This document shows positions 9,923-22,240 of a stretch of 64,000 nucleotides of DNA, one piece after another. This DNA is from Montifringilla adamsi (Eukaryota; Chordata; Aves; Passeriformes; Passeridae): positions 15,433,264 to 15,497,263 of the forward strand of contig JAGGNK010000002.1 of NCBI GenBank assembly GCA_017590115.1. The letters run 5' to 3'. A program made the translations under genes and the position numbers. The notes beneath the pieces were generated by a model, which was not told the DNA's origin, searched no databases, and worked only from the letters and a program-made list of their open reading frames with translations. The first letter of the stretch is position 1. Every line of letters begins with the position of its first letter.

Positions 9923-12900
9923 GTGGTCCAGACCAGTGCCTCTGTCTCAGCGGGGTCTGCTGGAGTTGATTGTCCTGAACTGTCTCCAATTAGATTTTGA
10001 ATATTTGCAGGGATTGAGACAAAAGCCTTTCTGGGCAACTTATTTGCAGAGTAGAAATAACTGTGCTGTGGAAGAAGGATTTTATTGGGATGGCTGGGTT
10101 CCGTGGGAGTTGGGAGTAGATGCCACGGCAGCCACTGCTGGGGTCACTGCCCTGCTGAGGAGTCACTCAGGTCAGTACAGACTCTCTGCTGGTGTGTTTG
10201 TCCTTCCTGGGAGTCAGCCATGTCATCTTGTGCCACCTCTGACTCACAAACAATTTCCTGAAATCCTGTGTGTGTGCTGAGGAGCTGACTTTCCCTATTC
10301 CACACTGCCCCTGGAGAAGAATATTTGTATATTTGCAATTAAAAAATAAAGGTGGCTGTAAAGAAAGCTCCTGGCACAGAGGTTGTGCCAGTAGGGAGAT
10401 TTAGTTACTTGTATGTTACAGTAACTTTAGATTTGCTAATTAAGAAGGTAAAGCTAGTTGAAAGAAAAAAATATTTCGAGCTTCATTTAGAACCTCTAAT
10501 CAGCATGCTTAAAATATTATGCATTATGGTTTTTCTAACATGTGCAGTGGTTGTTTTTGCCTACTGCAAGTTTTACATGCTAGCTAATAGACTGTTTTGA
10601 TAACAGTTAATCAGAGAATGTCCTGTGTCTGTGAAATGTTATCCCTGTTGTTTTCTGTGAGGCATCTCTCTTTCAGGGCTGCAGGTGTCTGCAGCTGCCT
10701 CCTCTCCTCCCCGTACTTTTAAATGTTGTTGTGTGCTGAAGGAGGGCAATTTTCTAAAGAGCTGCTGAGATAATACTGAAAAATAGAAGCAGGAAAAATG
10801 TCAAGTCTTTCCAGTGAGACTTAAAATACATGTCTAAACAAGAAAACCTGAAACCCCTCCCCCAAACACACAAAACCTCCCAAAACCAACGTTAAAAAAA
10901 CCAGAGCAGAGCAAGGTGGTAAAAAGCTGGCAGTTAGACAAGAGCAGAATATGGATACTGAAACAGGAGCCAGGGTAATGAACTCGGTGTTCTGTTCCCT
11001 CTGTTGGATGAGCTTGTTGCTGAAAGATATATTTGTAGGTTTGGGGTGTCTTTTGGCTTGTAAGGCTTTATTTGTTGGGTTATTTATATGGCAGTTCATG
11101 CATCTGATAGGTGACTTACCAGAATACCTTGAGTTGAGCACCCTGCCATTACAAAATCATTTTTATATTCTGCCAGGCTGTTGGCAGAGAGCTCAGCACA
11201 GGCTGGGTGCACCTTTTGCTGCCCTGCTGCATTCCAGGTGTGTGCCCTGCCTGTGTGCCCAGGCTGATGTGCTGCTCTCAGCAGCCACGCTGCCTCTTGC
11301 AGGAGCCCTCAGCAAGGGTTTGGCCAGAACTGTGGCTGTAACACACTGCAAACCTCATTTGTGCCCGTGGTCAGCACTGCTGAAGAGCATTAATTGATCC
11401 TGCTGCTCTGTGAACTAAGATTTCTTGTTTCAGAACCAGAATTGCTGTTACTTCTTTCTGCTCTGGTTTTATGAATTGCCTTGCTTGCCACACAACTGAC
11501 TTTCGGTTCAAGCAAATCTCTTCTTGCTGGAACTTAAGAACATTTCTGTCTTGCAGTTTCATGAATGACTTTTGTCTTGCCTTTTAAGGTCATGGGTTTC
11601 TGGTCATTCACTTACCTTGCCCTATTTAAATATGCTTTCTTCAGAATTTTAGTTTGCATGATGTGCACCCCACAACCACAGCCCTCTAGTAAACTGCCCC
11701 ATATTAGTTTTTGTCCTTAAAGGAGGGACTCTATTCATGTTGGTGTGGGTGCAAACCAGAAAATACTGGTGAGACATTAATTGTAGTCATCTCTCCCGAG
11801 TAATGCAGGGAGTGCAGTGGAGTAGTTCAGGTTATGGCATTAGACTTTTAAAGCCATTTTTAAGAACTTGTGTTCAATGAGTGAAGGTCAGTTGAGTGAC
11901 TTTAGTTCTTAACACTGGTGTGTTCTCATCTGGATAGAAATGACAGAAACTCTTTAGTGAGAATTTTTTTGTTCATTCAAGTGATGTTTCTGATAGTATA
12001 AATAAGTAAAAATATAAATTTTTGGTGATTTTTTTGGAAACCTAGCTATTAACAAGTTAAATGCCTGGCAGGGATGAGCATCACTGCTGCTCAGTCTCAC
12101 ATGTAAGCCGGCTGCATGAAGGTCTTAGTCTAGCAGGACTGCATTTCATTTAGTAGTGTGTTGTCTTAGGGTCTCAATATGCTGTTCTGTGATGATGGTT
12201 TTCCCCCGTCCTTGGCTGTCACAGAATTTCTCTTTGACATCTTCAGGTTCTTGTGGCCACACAGCTTCACCTTTCCACATCTAGATTGACCTGTCATTCA
12301 CAAAAACAACACAATAACTCAATACACAAACAGCAGACACCACTCACAGGTTTCATTTGCTGTGCTGGTCACTGAGTTGTCTTTAAAACTTTGAAAGTGT
12401 CTATTAACCTCAAAGTTTAAGCTTTTCTTGACCATATTTTGATACTGGTGTTTGTTTGCAGGGGTTTTTGTTGGTGCTGTTTACTCTTCCAGTTTTTAGT
12501 TTGCTCTTTTTAGCATCTTATGCACATGAAGTAGTTTATCTGATGATGTCAGATTGTTTCCAGAATAATCCCGTCGTGTCTAGCACTATGAGAATCTGAG
12601 TGAAAGTAAACAAGTTTACAGACAGTAGGTGGGCAAAGAATGGTTTTGTTTACGTGTTTAGGCTGATTGCTCAGTTAGCTTGTATGACTGTGGGCAAAAT
12701 TTGAAAGTTCCTTTTTTTGCTGTTGGTAGCGTCCTGACCCAACCAGTGTAATACTGCAGAGGAAACTGAATGAACATAAAGGCTTTGGATCTGTCATGGA
12801 GGAGGAGATTGCTTTGCTTTGTCTTTTTGACTCCTAGCAGGTGAAATTCCACAATAGAACCAGAGTCTTCCAGCTGATTTCAGTGATTTTTGGATTGCCA

Positions 12901-13960
12901 GCATAGAAAGCATCCAAACCTCAGTGCATGGCAGTGAATTAATCTGTAAGTTACTTAGGGCACATCAGGAAACATTTCATGCAAATTTTGAAGTGGAATA
13001 GTGAAACAGTCCTTGGGACATGAGTTGTATCCCCTCTGTATTTAGTGAAGCTCATATTTGGATAGATTTTTATTAAGTCCATATATTCAGGAAATATAGA
13101 GAAAGTGCATAGTGGAACCCCAAACCTTTCCAGGAAAGATTTGTATTTTTGTGATGAAAGACACGACATGGGCCAGGAGTAGTCAATAGATGTTCATTTG
13201 CATTGCCTGGTAAACACTTGTCAAGAATCAGGGATTACAGGGTGAGTAGGAATATTCACTTTTCCCATTGGGAGAAGTGTTTACCAGTGGTGATAAATAC
13301 AAATTATTTTAGTATAGGGAATACTATAGACTTGTTGCTGTGCATACATTGCACACTGCTCATATTCAGAAATCCTTACTTGGAGCAGAATCATATTTCA
13401 TGTATTTGAGACTCTCTTGATTGTTTTTAATCAGGGAGTGAATTTTAATATTCTAAGTGGAGGTGACTGCAGGTAAAGAATAATGAAAAATAATTTTATG
13501 TAACTTAGTTTAAAAAGTAGTAAACTGGTAATTATGTATTTAATTAGCACATACATTTCATAAAGGTTATGGCATCATAGGTAGCATCCTGGCTGTTTAG
13601 CCAAATCTTGATCTACTTTTGCAGAATTCAGAAAAGACTGAAAACACGATGAAGGGCAAAGCACCAAGCCCCTGTGTTTGTGTGAACACTCCAGGCCCAA
13701 ATGGTGGTCAGTAATCAGTGCTTCACACATGCACCTGGCTTTTCTGGGAAATCCTTTGCACTCTCTGAAGGGGAATGGCCATTGGTGGGCTATTTCTGAC
13801 TCTGCTTTTGGTGGAAAATTTGGCCTTGTGTGTCATTTAGACTTTGTGACACGTGTAGCCTCCCAGGGCCTAATGACTTGTCTGCAGATGGGCTGTTATT
13901 TATTACAGTCATGTAGAATAAAATTGATTGTCTTCTAAAATTAATTTTTCATTTGCCTCC
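9922..13960. other. Intronic sequence, no feature seen
   Basis: A GC-richer patch at 11,170-11,380 matches nothing I recognise. An open frame at 10,352-10,600 ends in a hydrophobic stretch but lacks a recognisable domain. Two POU-octamer matches occur (about 12,979 and 13,195) without other supporting motifs. Confidence 0.5.
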
Positions 13961-14180
13961 AGCTCTGCTTTAATAGAGGACACACAGTTGCCTGTTTGCA
14001 GAAATACTGTTTAATCACATTAATATCTCAGCCCCCCAGGCTGGTGAAGATAATTGTACAAACGAACAGCAAAATCTGTATCTTTAACTTCTTTTTATGA
14101 TTAAATTATGCAAATGACTTATCTCCTGCCCTTCCAAGCACTAATCATCTAATTAGGAATGATGTGTTAAAGGGATGGTT
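13960..14180. promoter_or_regulatory. Candidate conserved non-coding enhancer
   Basis: The block includes GTTTAATCACATTAATATC near 14,010, a perfect POU octamer ATGCAAAT at 14,108-14,115 and a palindromic homeodomain site TAATTA at 14,150-14,155, preceded by CACTAATCATC. The spacing of octamer and TAAT cores within 50 bp and the absence of repeats make this one of the stronger candidates. Target gene would presumably be DACH2; this is inference. Confidence 0.42.
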
Positions 14181-17100
14181 TTGAATCAGGAGAAGGGGAG
14201 AACGGAGGAAGCAGAAAATGGGACCTGACAATGAAACTGCTGAAAGTACTATAGCAGTACAAGATAAATTTGTGTATGTGTTCAAAAAGCAATAATAAAG
14301 GCTTGCTGTGCTATTTCTAGTCCTGTTTTAGTGCTGTTTTTCATAAGAGGATAATTCTTCTGTCTGATCTTCACCCATAATTTTCTATATTAACTTTAAA
14401 TTCTGTATTATTGTTGTGCTTATTAACTTAGTACTTTCTCTTCCAGTTCTCATGAGCAATGAGTGCCAGTGTCTCTGCATTTGGCTTTAGTAATAGAATG
14501 CTTTGAAAGACAGAATACCTTTATTTTGTAATTTGTGTTTTATCAAAGTGCTTGCCGTTGTACTGGAAGATGTCCTGAACCTGTTAAATACTTCACATAT
14601 CTCAGTCTCTCTTTTTTGAATACTTAACTGGTGGTTAAAGAAACTCACAGCTTTGTGTTGTAATGTGAAAATGCAAGTGTCCAAGTAAAGAGGGTGCTCA
14701 TCTCTTCAGTGTCCTGTGCCTAGTTTGTGGAGTTTCCCTTAGGGTGAAAACCTTTAAATTTAGATATTTAGGCAATCACAAATTTGTATTTTAAGCATAT
14801 TTATATGAACTAATCATGCCTGGACCTCTCCAAGAGCTTACAGCCCAGTTTGCCGTCTTACTTTTTTTTTTCCAATTCCATAAGCAAATTCTGTTTTTTG
14901 TAAGTCAGGCCTTTATAAGCAGACCCTCCTGCTTAAGGCACATTCCCACATTGGGCCCAAACTTTCAGTGTGTTAAAGGTGCACCAAACCAACTCATACC
15001 AGGTGATTGCCCTGACAGCTTGGTAATGTATTTGTTCTTGTTTTTCCTTGACTCAGTTATTGCTGTACTTTCTATACATGATTAAAGTGCAGTTAACCAA
15101 TAAAATAAGGATATTCTAGAGACTGAATGAAATTTCAGGTATTCCTCTATGAGACTGTATTGATTCCTTTAATTCCTTTTTTAATTCCTTTATAAATGTG
15201 TGAAAGTATTAATGCATGAGAGTATATGGATTCATAGGATGCTGTCAGACACAGGTTTGCTGATACAATCTGAGGAGCTTAACTTGCCCAGGAAGGTGTG
15301 AAACACTTTTACAAAGGTAGGTATCCCCCAAAAGAAGCCAAAAGCAACGATGTCAAAATAATCTTTTTGTTAGTGCTTAGGTGTATGTCACAGGGATTTA
15401 AGAAGGATGAAAAACCTCACACAAATGAGTTTTAAAAAATTAAAATGCTGACTGGGGCAGATAATCTGGCTTTTCTGTGTTGTTTTTGGATGGTTTAGCA
15501 TAAAGGATGCAAGTTCTGACACCGCTTCCATTTGTCTGACACAGATGTAAATTGCTGGTGGAATGTTTTCATAAACACTTCATGGATGGAGAGGCTGCAT
15601 TTCTTTCTGTACCTTCCAGCAATACGATTGAATTAAAGCAGTTCACGTCTCTTTGTGTGTATTTTCATCATTATCCCCTCAAAGTCTTCTCAGAAGGAAA
15701 GTTGAGACCACCTTGTTGAAGAGGGCTTGCACCAAGTCTTTGTGCCAGAATATTTGTGTAAGTGATTTCTGTACACAAGGTCTAAAAATATTTTAGCAGA
15801 ATTATAGGAGACTCAAAAAGGACATGGGATTTCTTATTGTGTTAAAAGGTTCTGGGATCCATCAGGGATTTCAATTGCTGTGGGGGCTTTGAGCAGAACT
15901 GTTCTTCTTTGGGTAGGAGTTCTATGATAATTAAGGAGCAAACAATCCTAGACTAATTTCTTCTGTTTCTTTTAGATTGGCTGGATCCAGATACCGCAAG
16001 AGCTAAAAATAGAGGCTTTGTGCTTGGGCTGGTAGTGTGTGATAAGTCAATGGAGAGCATGCTGGACAGCCTCCAGCTACCATTCTTTGTGTGGCTGAAT
16101 TTCTTAAGCCTGATGGCTTTTGGCTGAGGTGTTTTAAGTCTGTAGGACAGTGGCACTGAGGTCAGGGTTTCTGAGATGGGCACCTGCTGAGATACCATTT
16201 GTAGCATCAACAAGGAATCTAAAAACTCTTGTAATCTGTAGCCTGCATTTCCCAACTCTTAGGCAAAGGCAGATTGGAAGAAGATAATCTGCAGTAAGGA
16301 CTTGGATATCTTTTTCTTTTCTGTGTCTGCACAGGCTCAGGGCTTTATCTTACCCAGCTGCTCATTCAGATGTTTTTCTTATCTCTCCACTGGGCAGTTT
16401 GCACTGAGTAATGATATGTGACAACAGATGGTAGATAGTGAATTCTTTTTATGAATTAAGTTGGTCTTGCAAGAGGTTGAGCAGGAAAGAATTCTTCTAA
16501 GATTTCCCAATTAATAGGTACAGTGGTGGAGCCATCTCATTATTTTTCTTGGTGTTCAGAAAGTTGTCATTTAACTTGACTCCCATGAGTTTTTCCTCTT
16601 GGTGGTTGGAGTGCTGGGCTTACCTGGAGTGACCAATTCTCTGTGCTGACATAATTGATGATTGCTAAAATATCCAGCAACCTTTCATTACACAGTCAAA
16701 TTGTGATGTCTTTTAAATGTGAGGGAATTGAAGCCAATCTTGACCTCTCTGATTACTGCCCATGCAGGGCATGGTGAGAGAAGTGGAGATGAGTGTTTCA
16801 ATTAGTCTCATATCTTACTGGTCTTGTACTTTGTGAAGGAAAGGATTATACCCAAGAAAACAGCAGGAGAATTAATACCTACTGTTTTTTCCTTCTTTTT
16901 CTTTTGATTTGTCTTTCCCTTATAATCATTAAAGGCAAAGGCTATTTCAATATTAATCAAGTTACATATTAAATTAAAATAATTATTGCACAGAACACTG
17001 AATGGTTATGCCCTTCCTCTAGCATGATCTTACAGCAAATCCTGTATCAGTGGTAAGGTGCAGGCCAGCTGTGACATTTAAGAGCAATGAGAGTTCTTAC

Positions 17101-20100
17101 AGAGGAGTGGTTGTAGTTATTGATTTGTCTGCTAATTTCAACTTAATTTAGTCTAGAAATCCAAATGAATTCCTTTCTGTGGTCTTATTGTGGGCTGGGG
17201 TAATTGAATATTTTTGAAGAAACACACAATCCTGTCATTGTGCTGAGGTTTTGCCAAACATTGAGAAATGGTAGAGCGTTTAAATATTCAGGGATCCAGA
17301 TGTCAATGTGCATTATAAGATGCATTTTCTGGAATTGTGGGTAATACAGAATGAAGCAGTGTTGGTCAAGTTTCCTTGACTTCCCAAGAATAATGTGAAG
17401 ATCTTTCTTCAGCCATGTGATTGAAATATATCCAGTTTGATAAACAGAAAACAATAGTCTCTGCTTTCCATGGCAGGAGGGTGCCCAGTGCTTCATCTCT
17501 TTTTCAGAGACTGATAGTTCATGAGCAGGAAGGGACAGCCTGAGCATATTTGTGTGGTCAGTTTAATATATTCCCACAGCTCCGCTGGTTCTTAAAAGTT
17601 ACAGTCTTTGATCTTGGTTTTCCAGAAATTGCTGAACTTGTACATTTGATGACTCACAAATGTTAGAGAGGTCAACTTTCTTCATGGAGCTGAGATTAGC
17701 TGTCCATGACTCAGTGTTGTTCAGGCTGGAATATGCAATGGTTTTCAAATTGCAGCTGTGTGAAAGTGTTGTGGGAAAGTGTGGAAAAACCACTGGAAAT
17801 ACTGGGAGGATGCAGATCCCCCTTTAAACTGTGGGGGCTGCGCATAGGTTACCCTTGGACGGTACCTTCTCCAGAGTAACCTCTCGTGATCACATTCTGT
17901 GTATTTTAAGTGTCAGGAGGAATAAGCAGTCATTAAAATAATTAGTGATGCATACGAAGATGGAGTTGGGATTTCAAGACTGTGCAGACACATGGGTTAA
18001 TAGTTCTGTAGGAATTGTCCTGGTTTCTGCAGCCTCAGGTCTTGACAAATCCTCATTGTCAGCCACCTATCACAGAAAGCAGTACTGGGGAAGGGTTAAT
18101 CTTGCATTTTTCAAGTGCGTTCTTTGGCCAGTTTTGCAGTTGTTATGCTTCTGTATGTGCAGGAGATGTTTAGTATTGTTATTAATATCCCAGGAGGTTA
18201 ATGTCTGGTTTTGGCAGTGGACAGAGCAATAGTCTGAGGGTACTGAGGGTGCCTAACCTGTACCCCCTGTACATGTCTTCTCTTTACTTGGCTGCTAAGC
18301 TTCAACACTGCCAGCAAATAGGGGCACATCAATTCTGGATCCATTCAAATATAAACGGATTGCCTGAGGGCTCTTTGTGTAGTTACTTCTGCTCAGGAAA
18401 TACTAGGATGTATCACAACTGGATCTTGTCTCTTCACATTTGAGATCAGACTTGTGTCTCTGTGTCTCTAAACCCGTTCAGGCAGCCTGCTTGTAAAATC
18501 GTGTGTCTGAGCAGTTAGCAAGGAGCAGCATGATTCCTGACATTCAAGGCATTGTTGGGAATGGTTTGGCAAAGTCTGTGGGGTAGACAGAAAACAGTGA
18601 TAGGGGACTCTGTAGATTCAAGGGGCACTTTCATCTTGGAAACTGTCAGGGAAAAGTGAAGGAATGAGAGCAAAGGTATCCAGGAACCATGGATACAATC
18701 ACCATGTGATTTTTTTTTTTTTTTTAACCTCCCAACCCTGAAAAATTCTCGTTTAATGGCATAATATATGCACCTTGGGTAAGCAATTAAAGTTAATTAA
18801 AAAAGCCAAACCAAACAGTCATTCAGTGTGTGAACGCCTAATATGAAATACACATGTAATAATCTAGAAAAGTAAGGTATGTATGCCATAGTGCCCTTAT
18901 TTTGGGCTGGAAGGTTGCTCACATCCCACTTTAGATGGTAAAAATTAATTTTACGAATGGACTAAGTTTTTTTTATATGGCAAAATAAAAACTTTAAAGG
19001 GAAGAACCTTTGCCTATAACATGATTTTTAATAGCTTTCTTGTAACTTATTTTCCTGAACACAGTTGGAGAGAAAAAGTAATGAGTGTAAGAATAGGAAA
19101 AAATACATTGTAAAACTGCTTTGAGTTCAGCAGCTGCCCCAGAAGACTCTGGGAATCACTTCTGTAGACTGAGCAGCCTTGGGTTGTTCCACAGCTGGGC
19201 AGGAAGGAGCTGGTTCCATTCCTGGTTGGAGCCTTTGGTACTGGTCTGTGCCTGGCAGGAGGAATTGGATTGGTTTTCCTTGAATTCATCTCACTTGATG
19301 CTGTGGATTTGCAGAAGTGAGGTTACATTTGATTGTGGAAATCAAAGCATTTTTTAACATGTTAAAAATTCCCAGAAATGTATTATGTCCGGACAGAATG
19401 ATGTGGTATGGATTGTTGCATGAGAAATTACTATTTTTTTATTTTATTTTTTTATGCATGTACTCTATTTATACTGTATATATATAACTCAAACTAAATT
19501 TTAAGAAAGAATGTTCGTTAATCATAACTAAGTTGTATTTGCATTTCCATGGCTCTCAGGAATTCCCCAAGGTGTTAATTCTCCCTGGGCACTGGATGTT
19601 AAACTGCTCCAGTAGTTTATGAATCTCAGATCTTGATTTTCAGGTAATTGACAAAAAGCATGAAGAGCAGCTGTATCCCCAGGGCTCCCTGAAATTCCCT
19701 TGTTTCTGTGGCAAGATGAGTATTTCAGTGGCTGGTTTGGAAAACTTCAGCCAGTCACTCAAGGTCAAAGGAAAGTTGGACACGTCAGAGAAAATCTAGA
19801 GAGGCAACTCCTCCCCATACCCTGAAAATACAGCGGTGTGGAAGGTGCAGCTTTACAGAACTCTGTAATAGTAACTCTTCTATTATGGGATGAAGGTGAA
19901 AAATACTTCCCAGTTTTTCCCCTTTATGCTTTCATCATAACAGCAACCTTAAATTTTGCTGTAGGAAAAAAATTGAGGTTTTTTATCTCTTTATTCTCCT
20001 AGTACCAGTAGTCTAGAGCTGGGGGTTGCTTCTTTTTCAACCCTTGTTACACTTAAGAATCAAAGTGTGAAGTATAACAGATTGATAAATTCAGACTCTG

Positions 20101-20690
20101 GATCTTTGTCCTAAATTAATTTATCTTTTCAAACATTTATATGCAAACTCAGTTGGAATTAAGATTAAAAAATCCAAACGAGTTGAGCTGGTCACATAAA
20201 AATAGGGCTTTACTGTGGTATTAAAGCAACAAATTACTGGTTTATTCCTAGAACAGGCAGATCATCTTTCTCAGTATAGCCTGATTTTATCATTTATAGT
20301 TCTGTGAATATCCTATATAATTTGCACTTCGCAGATAATGTAGACTTCTGAAGATCTTCACCATGGAATTTGTACTTTGTTTTTGTGGTAAGCAGCAGAG
20401 AAATAAGGAACAACTCTCTCATCATTTATGTATCATGACCCAGCATCTCGGAGCCTTAGGCTATTATTTCAAAATCCAATATATTCAAACTTTGGCCTCA
20501 GAGAGCAGTAGGATCAGTACACAAGAACAATAGAGTGATAAATATAGATTTTTCATTAAGGAAAAGACTATATCCTGTCATTTTTGAATCAGTGTTGGAA
20601 GGAGGATCTGAGGATTCATGGCCTCCTATAGGCTCGGATGTTGTTTTTGTTCAAAAAAAAGGGCTTTTCCCTTTTCCCTGCCTTTTCACA
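14180..20690. other. AT-rich intronic sequence with minor simple repeats
   Basis: The region holds a short TTTAATTCC-type tandem at 15,163-15,191 and a 16-T run at 18,710-18,725. The frames noticed (for example 15,953-16,255 and 17,185-17,547, both minus) show no recognisable domain or family match. No transposon was recognised in 6.5 kb. Confidence 0.5.
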
Positions 20691-21130
20691 TTGCTGTGAG
20701 CGAGGCACCGCTGCCACGCAGAAATAAAATTTTAATATATGCTAAAGGAGGGATCCACTAACAGTGTGACAGTAATTTAATGCAAGTCAGTTTGGAGCTG
20801 AGCATAATGAGCGGGGAGACGTGGAGCCCCGCTCGCTCTCAGGGCTGGATCCAGGTGCAGGGCCTTGGCTCGGGCTGAGCTGAGCCGCCTCTCCTCCCTG
20901 CACCACAAATTTGCTATTTCAGTCAGATTACCCACAGGATCGTTCCTTGGAGCACAGAAAGCCCGGGTTTCTAGGATGAGATGGGCTCCTGGATGGATGG
21001 CATATGCTTTTAAGCATCTCCTGGATGAGTGTCCATATGTACGTGGAAGCACACCACCCCCACGGAGAGGGGGACCTGCTGAAGTTCTGCAAACTGCTGA
21101 ACTCCTCAGAGCTGTTAGCACTTGATATAT
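20690..21130. promoter_or_regulatory. Candidate CpG-containing conserved element
   Basis: The composition shifts abruptly from AT-rich intron to GC-rich sequence with many CpGs (GAGCGGGGAGACGTGG, CTCGGGCTGAGC). It is flanked by an AT-rich module containing TGACAG at 20,767-20,772 followed by TAATTTAATG. Both strands carry an open frame over most of the block (86 codons plus, 114 codons minus), but neither protein has a recognisable domain, so it is called regulatory rather than coding. Confidence 0.38.
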
Positions 21131-21980
21131 TCTGGAAGACTTTCTGATTCTAGGAATGCTTTTTCTTTTCCTTTAAATGGATTTTCACTCTGTTTCCTTA
21201 AATAGAGCAGCTGTGATAGTGTACAAACAATCAGAATTTATGCTGAAAAGTAATTCTTGCGCTGTTTGTTTCATTCTCAAGGAAACAATTTATGTTCTTG
21301 TTTTGAACCCAACAGTCTGATGCTTGTTACTGGAGAATGCACCAAACAGCGAAAGGCTTTGGTTTGTGCAGTAAATTTAAGAAATCTGTGATTTTTTTGC
21401 TGGGCTCAGATGCCACAAAAGCATGTTTGACCTCATCTGTCAATATGTGTGTACCTATTTAACCACACTTACTTCAGATTTGAATGTAAACAACAGTGCT
21501 GGGGAGGGCTTGGGGTGGACTTTGTACGTATGTGGTGATTATATATTGCTGTTGTACCTTTTGGAAGTTTACAGAGGAGACCTGTGTTTGATTTGGTAGG
21601 AGGGAGGGTGGAGGTGGAATGATAAATTATGGCCTTGCTTTCCAAGTCCTGACAGGAAGATGCTTTATTCTGTATTGTTATCAATGAGAAAATAAAATTA
21701 CAAAAATAATATTATTTCACAAGTTTTCTGCTTGCTTTTAGCTGACAGGTCTCAAAGTGGATATAGCTTTTTCCACCTGCAATCAAATGTAATAAACCAT
21801 CTTCACTGCAGAAGTCAAATTCCTGGAAAAAAAGAAGTTGGAAGCTCACACTTACACCATAAAACCTTGTTTATTGCACCCATCAGTCTTGGAAGATATG
21901 CCCCACAATGGGGTTTGGTAAAGCCATTACAAGGTGCCGTATGAGTTCCATTTGCCTACAGTAAATAGAATGTCAGAAGT
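21130..21980. other. Intronic sequence, no feature seen
   Basis: Mixed-composition intron with a short GT/GGA-rich strand bias at 21,490-21,620. Nothing coding or repetitive is recognised. Confidence 0.5.
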
Positions 21981-22240
21981 GTCAGGGGGAAATAAATATC
22001 GGGCTGGTTAAAAGGGAGCAGAGATGGCTCAAAGCATCATTGAGAGGATTGATTTATCTGGCATGCTGTAATGACTGCAGATGTGGATCTGTTATTCTAG
22101 ATGAGCAATGAATTTGATGAGCTGATAACACAGGGCCAGAGAGGCCTGGTTTTAATTACTGATGAGGAATTTATTTGTGAAGCACTGTGATTTACTGAGG
22201 GTTTGTTCTGTTATTGACAGGTGACCTTGGGGCTTTTCTC
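21980..22240. promoter_or_regulatory. Candidate conserved non-coding element
   Basis: This repeat-free block contains GAGGATTGATTTATCTGG, a TTTTAATTACTGATGAGG homeodomain-type core, and TTATTGACAG at 22,211-22,220, one mismatch from the PBX-MEIS composite TGATTGACAG. Motif evidence only. Confidence 0.33.

Noticed and set aside
9460..9989. Overlapping frames of 140 (+) and 159 (-) codons
   Set aside because: They lie in the deleted CR1 relic and do not encode an intact reverse transcriptase.
10352..10600. 82-codon frame ending in a hydrophobic segment
   Set aside because: No homology recognised, no splice context or conserved motif; AT-rich DNA readily yields Phe/Leu/Ile-rich frames.
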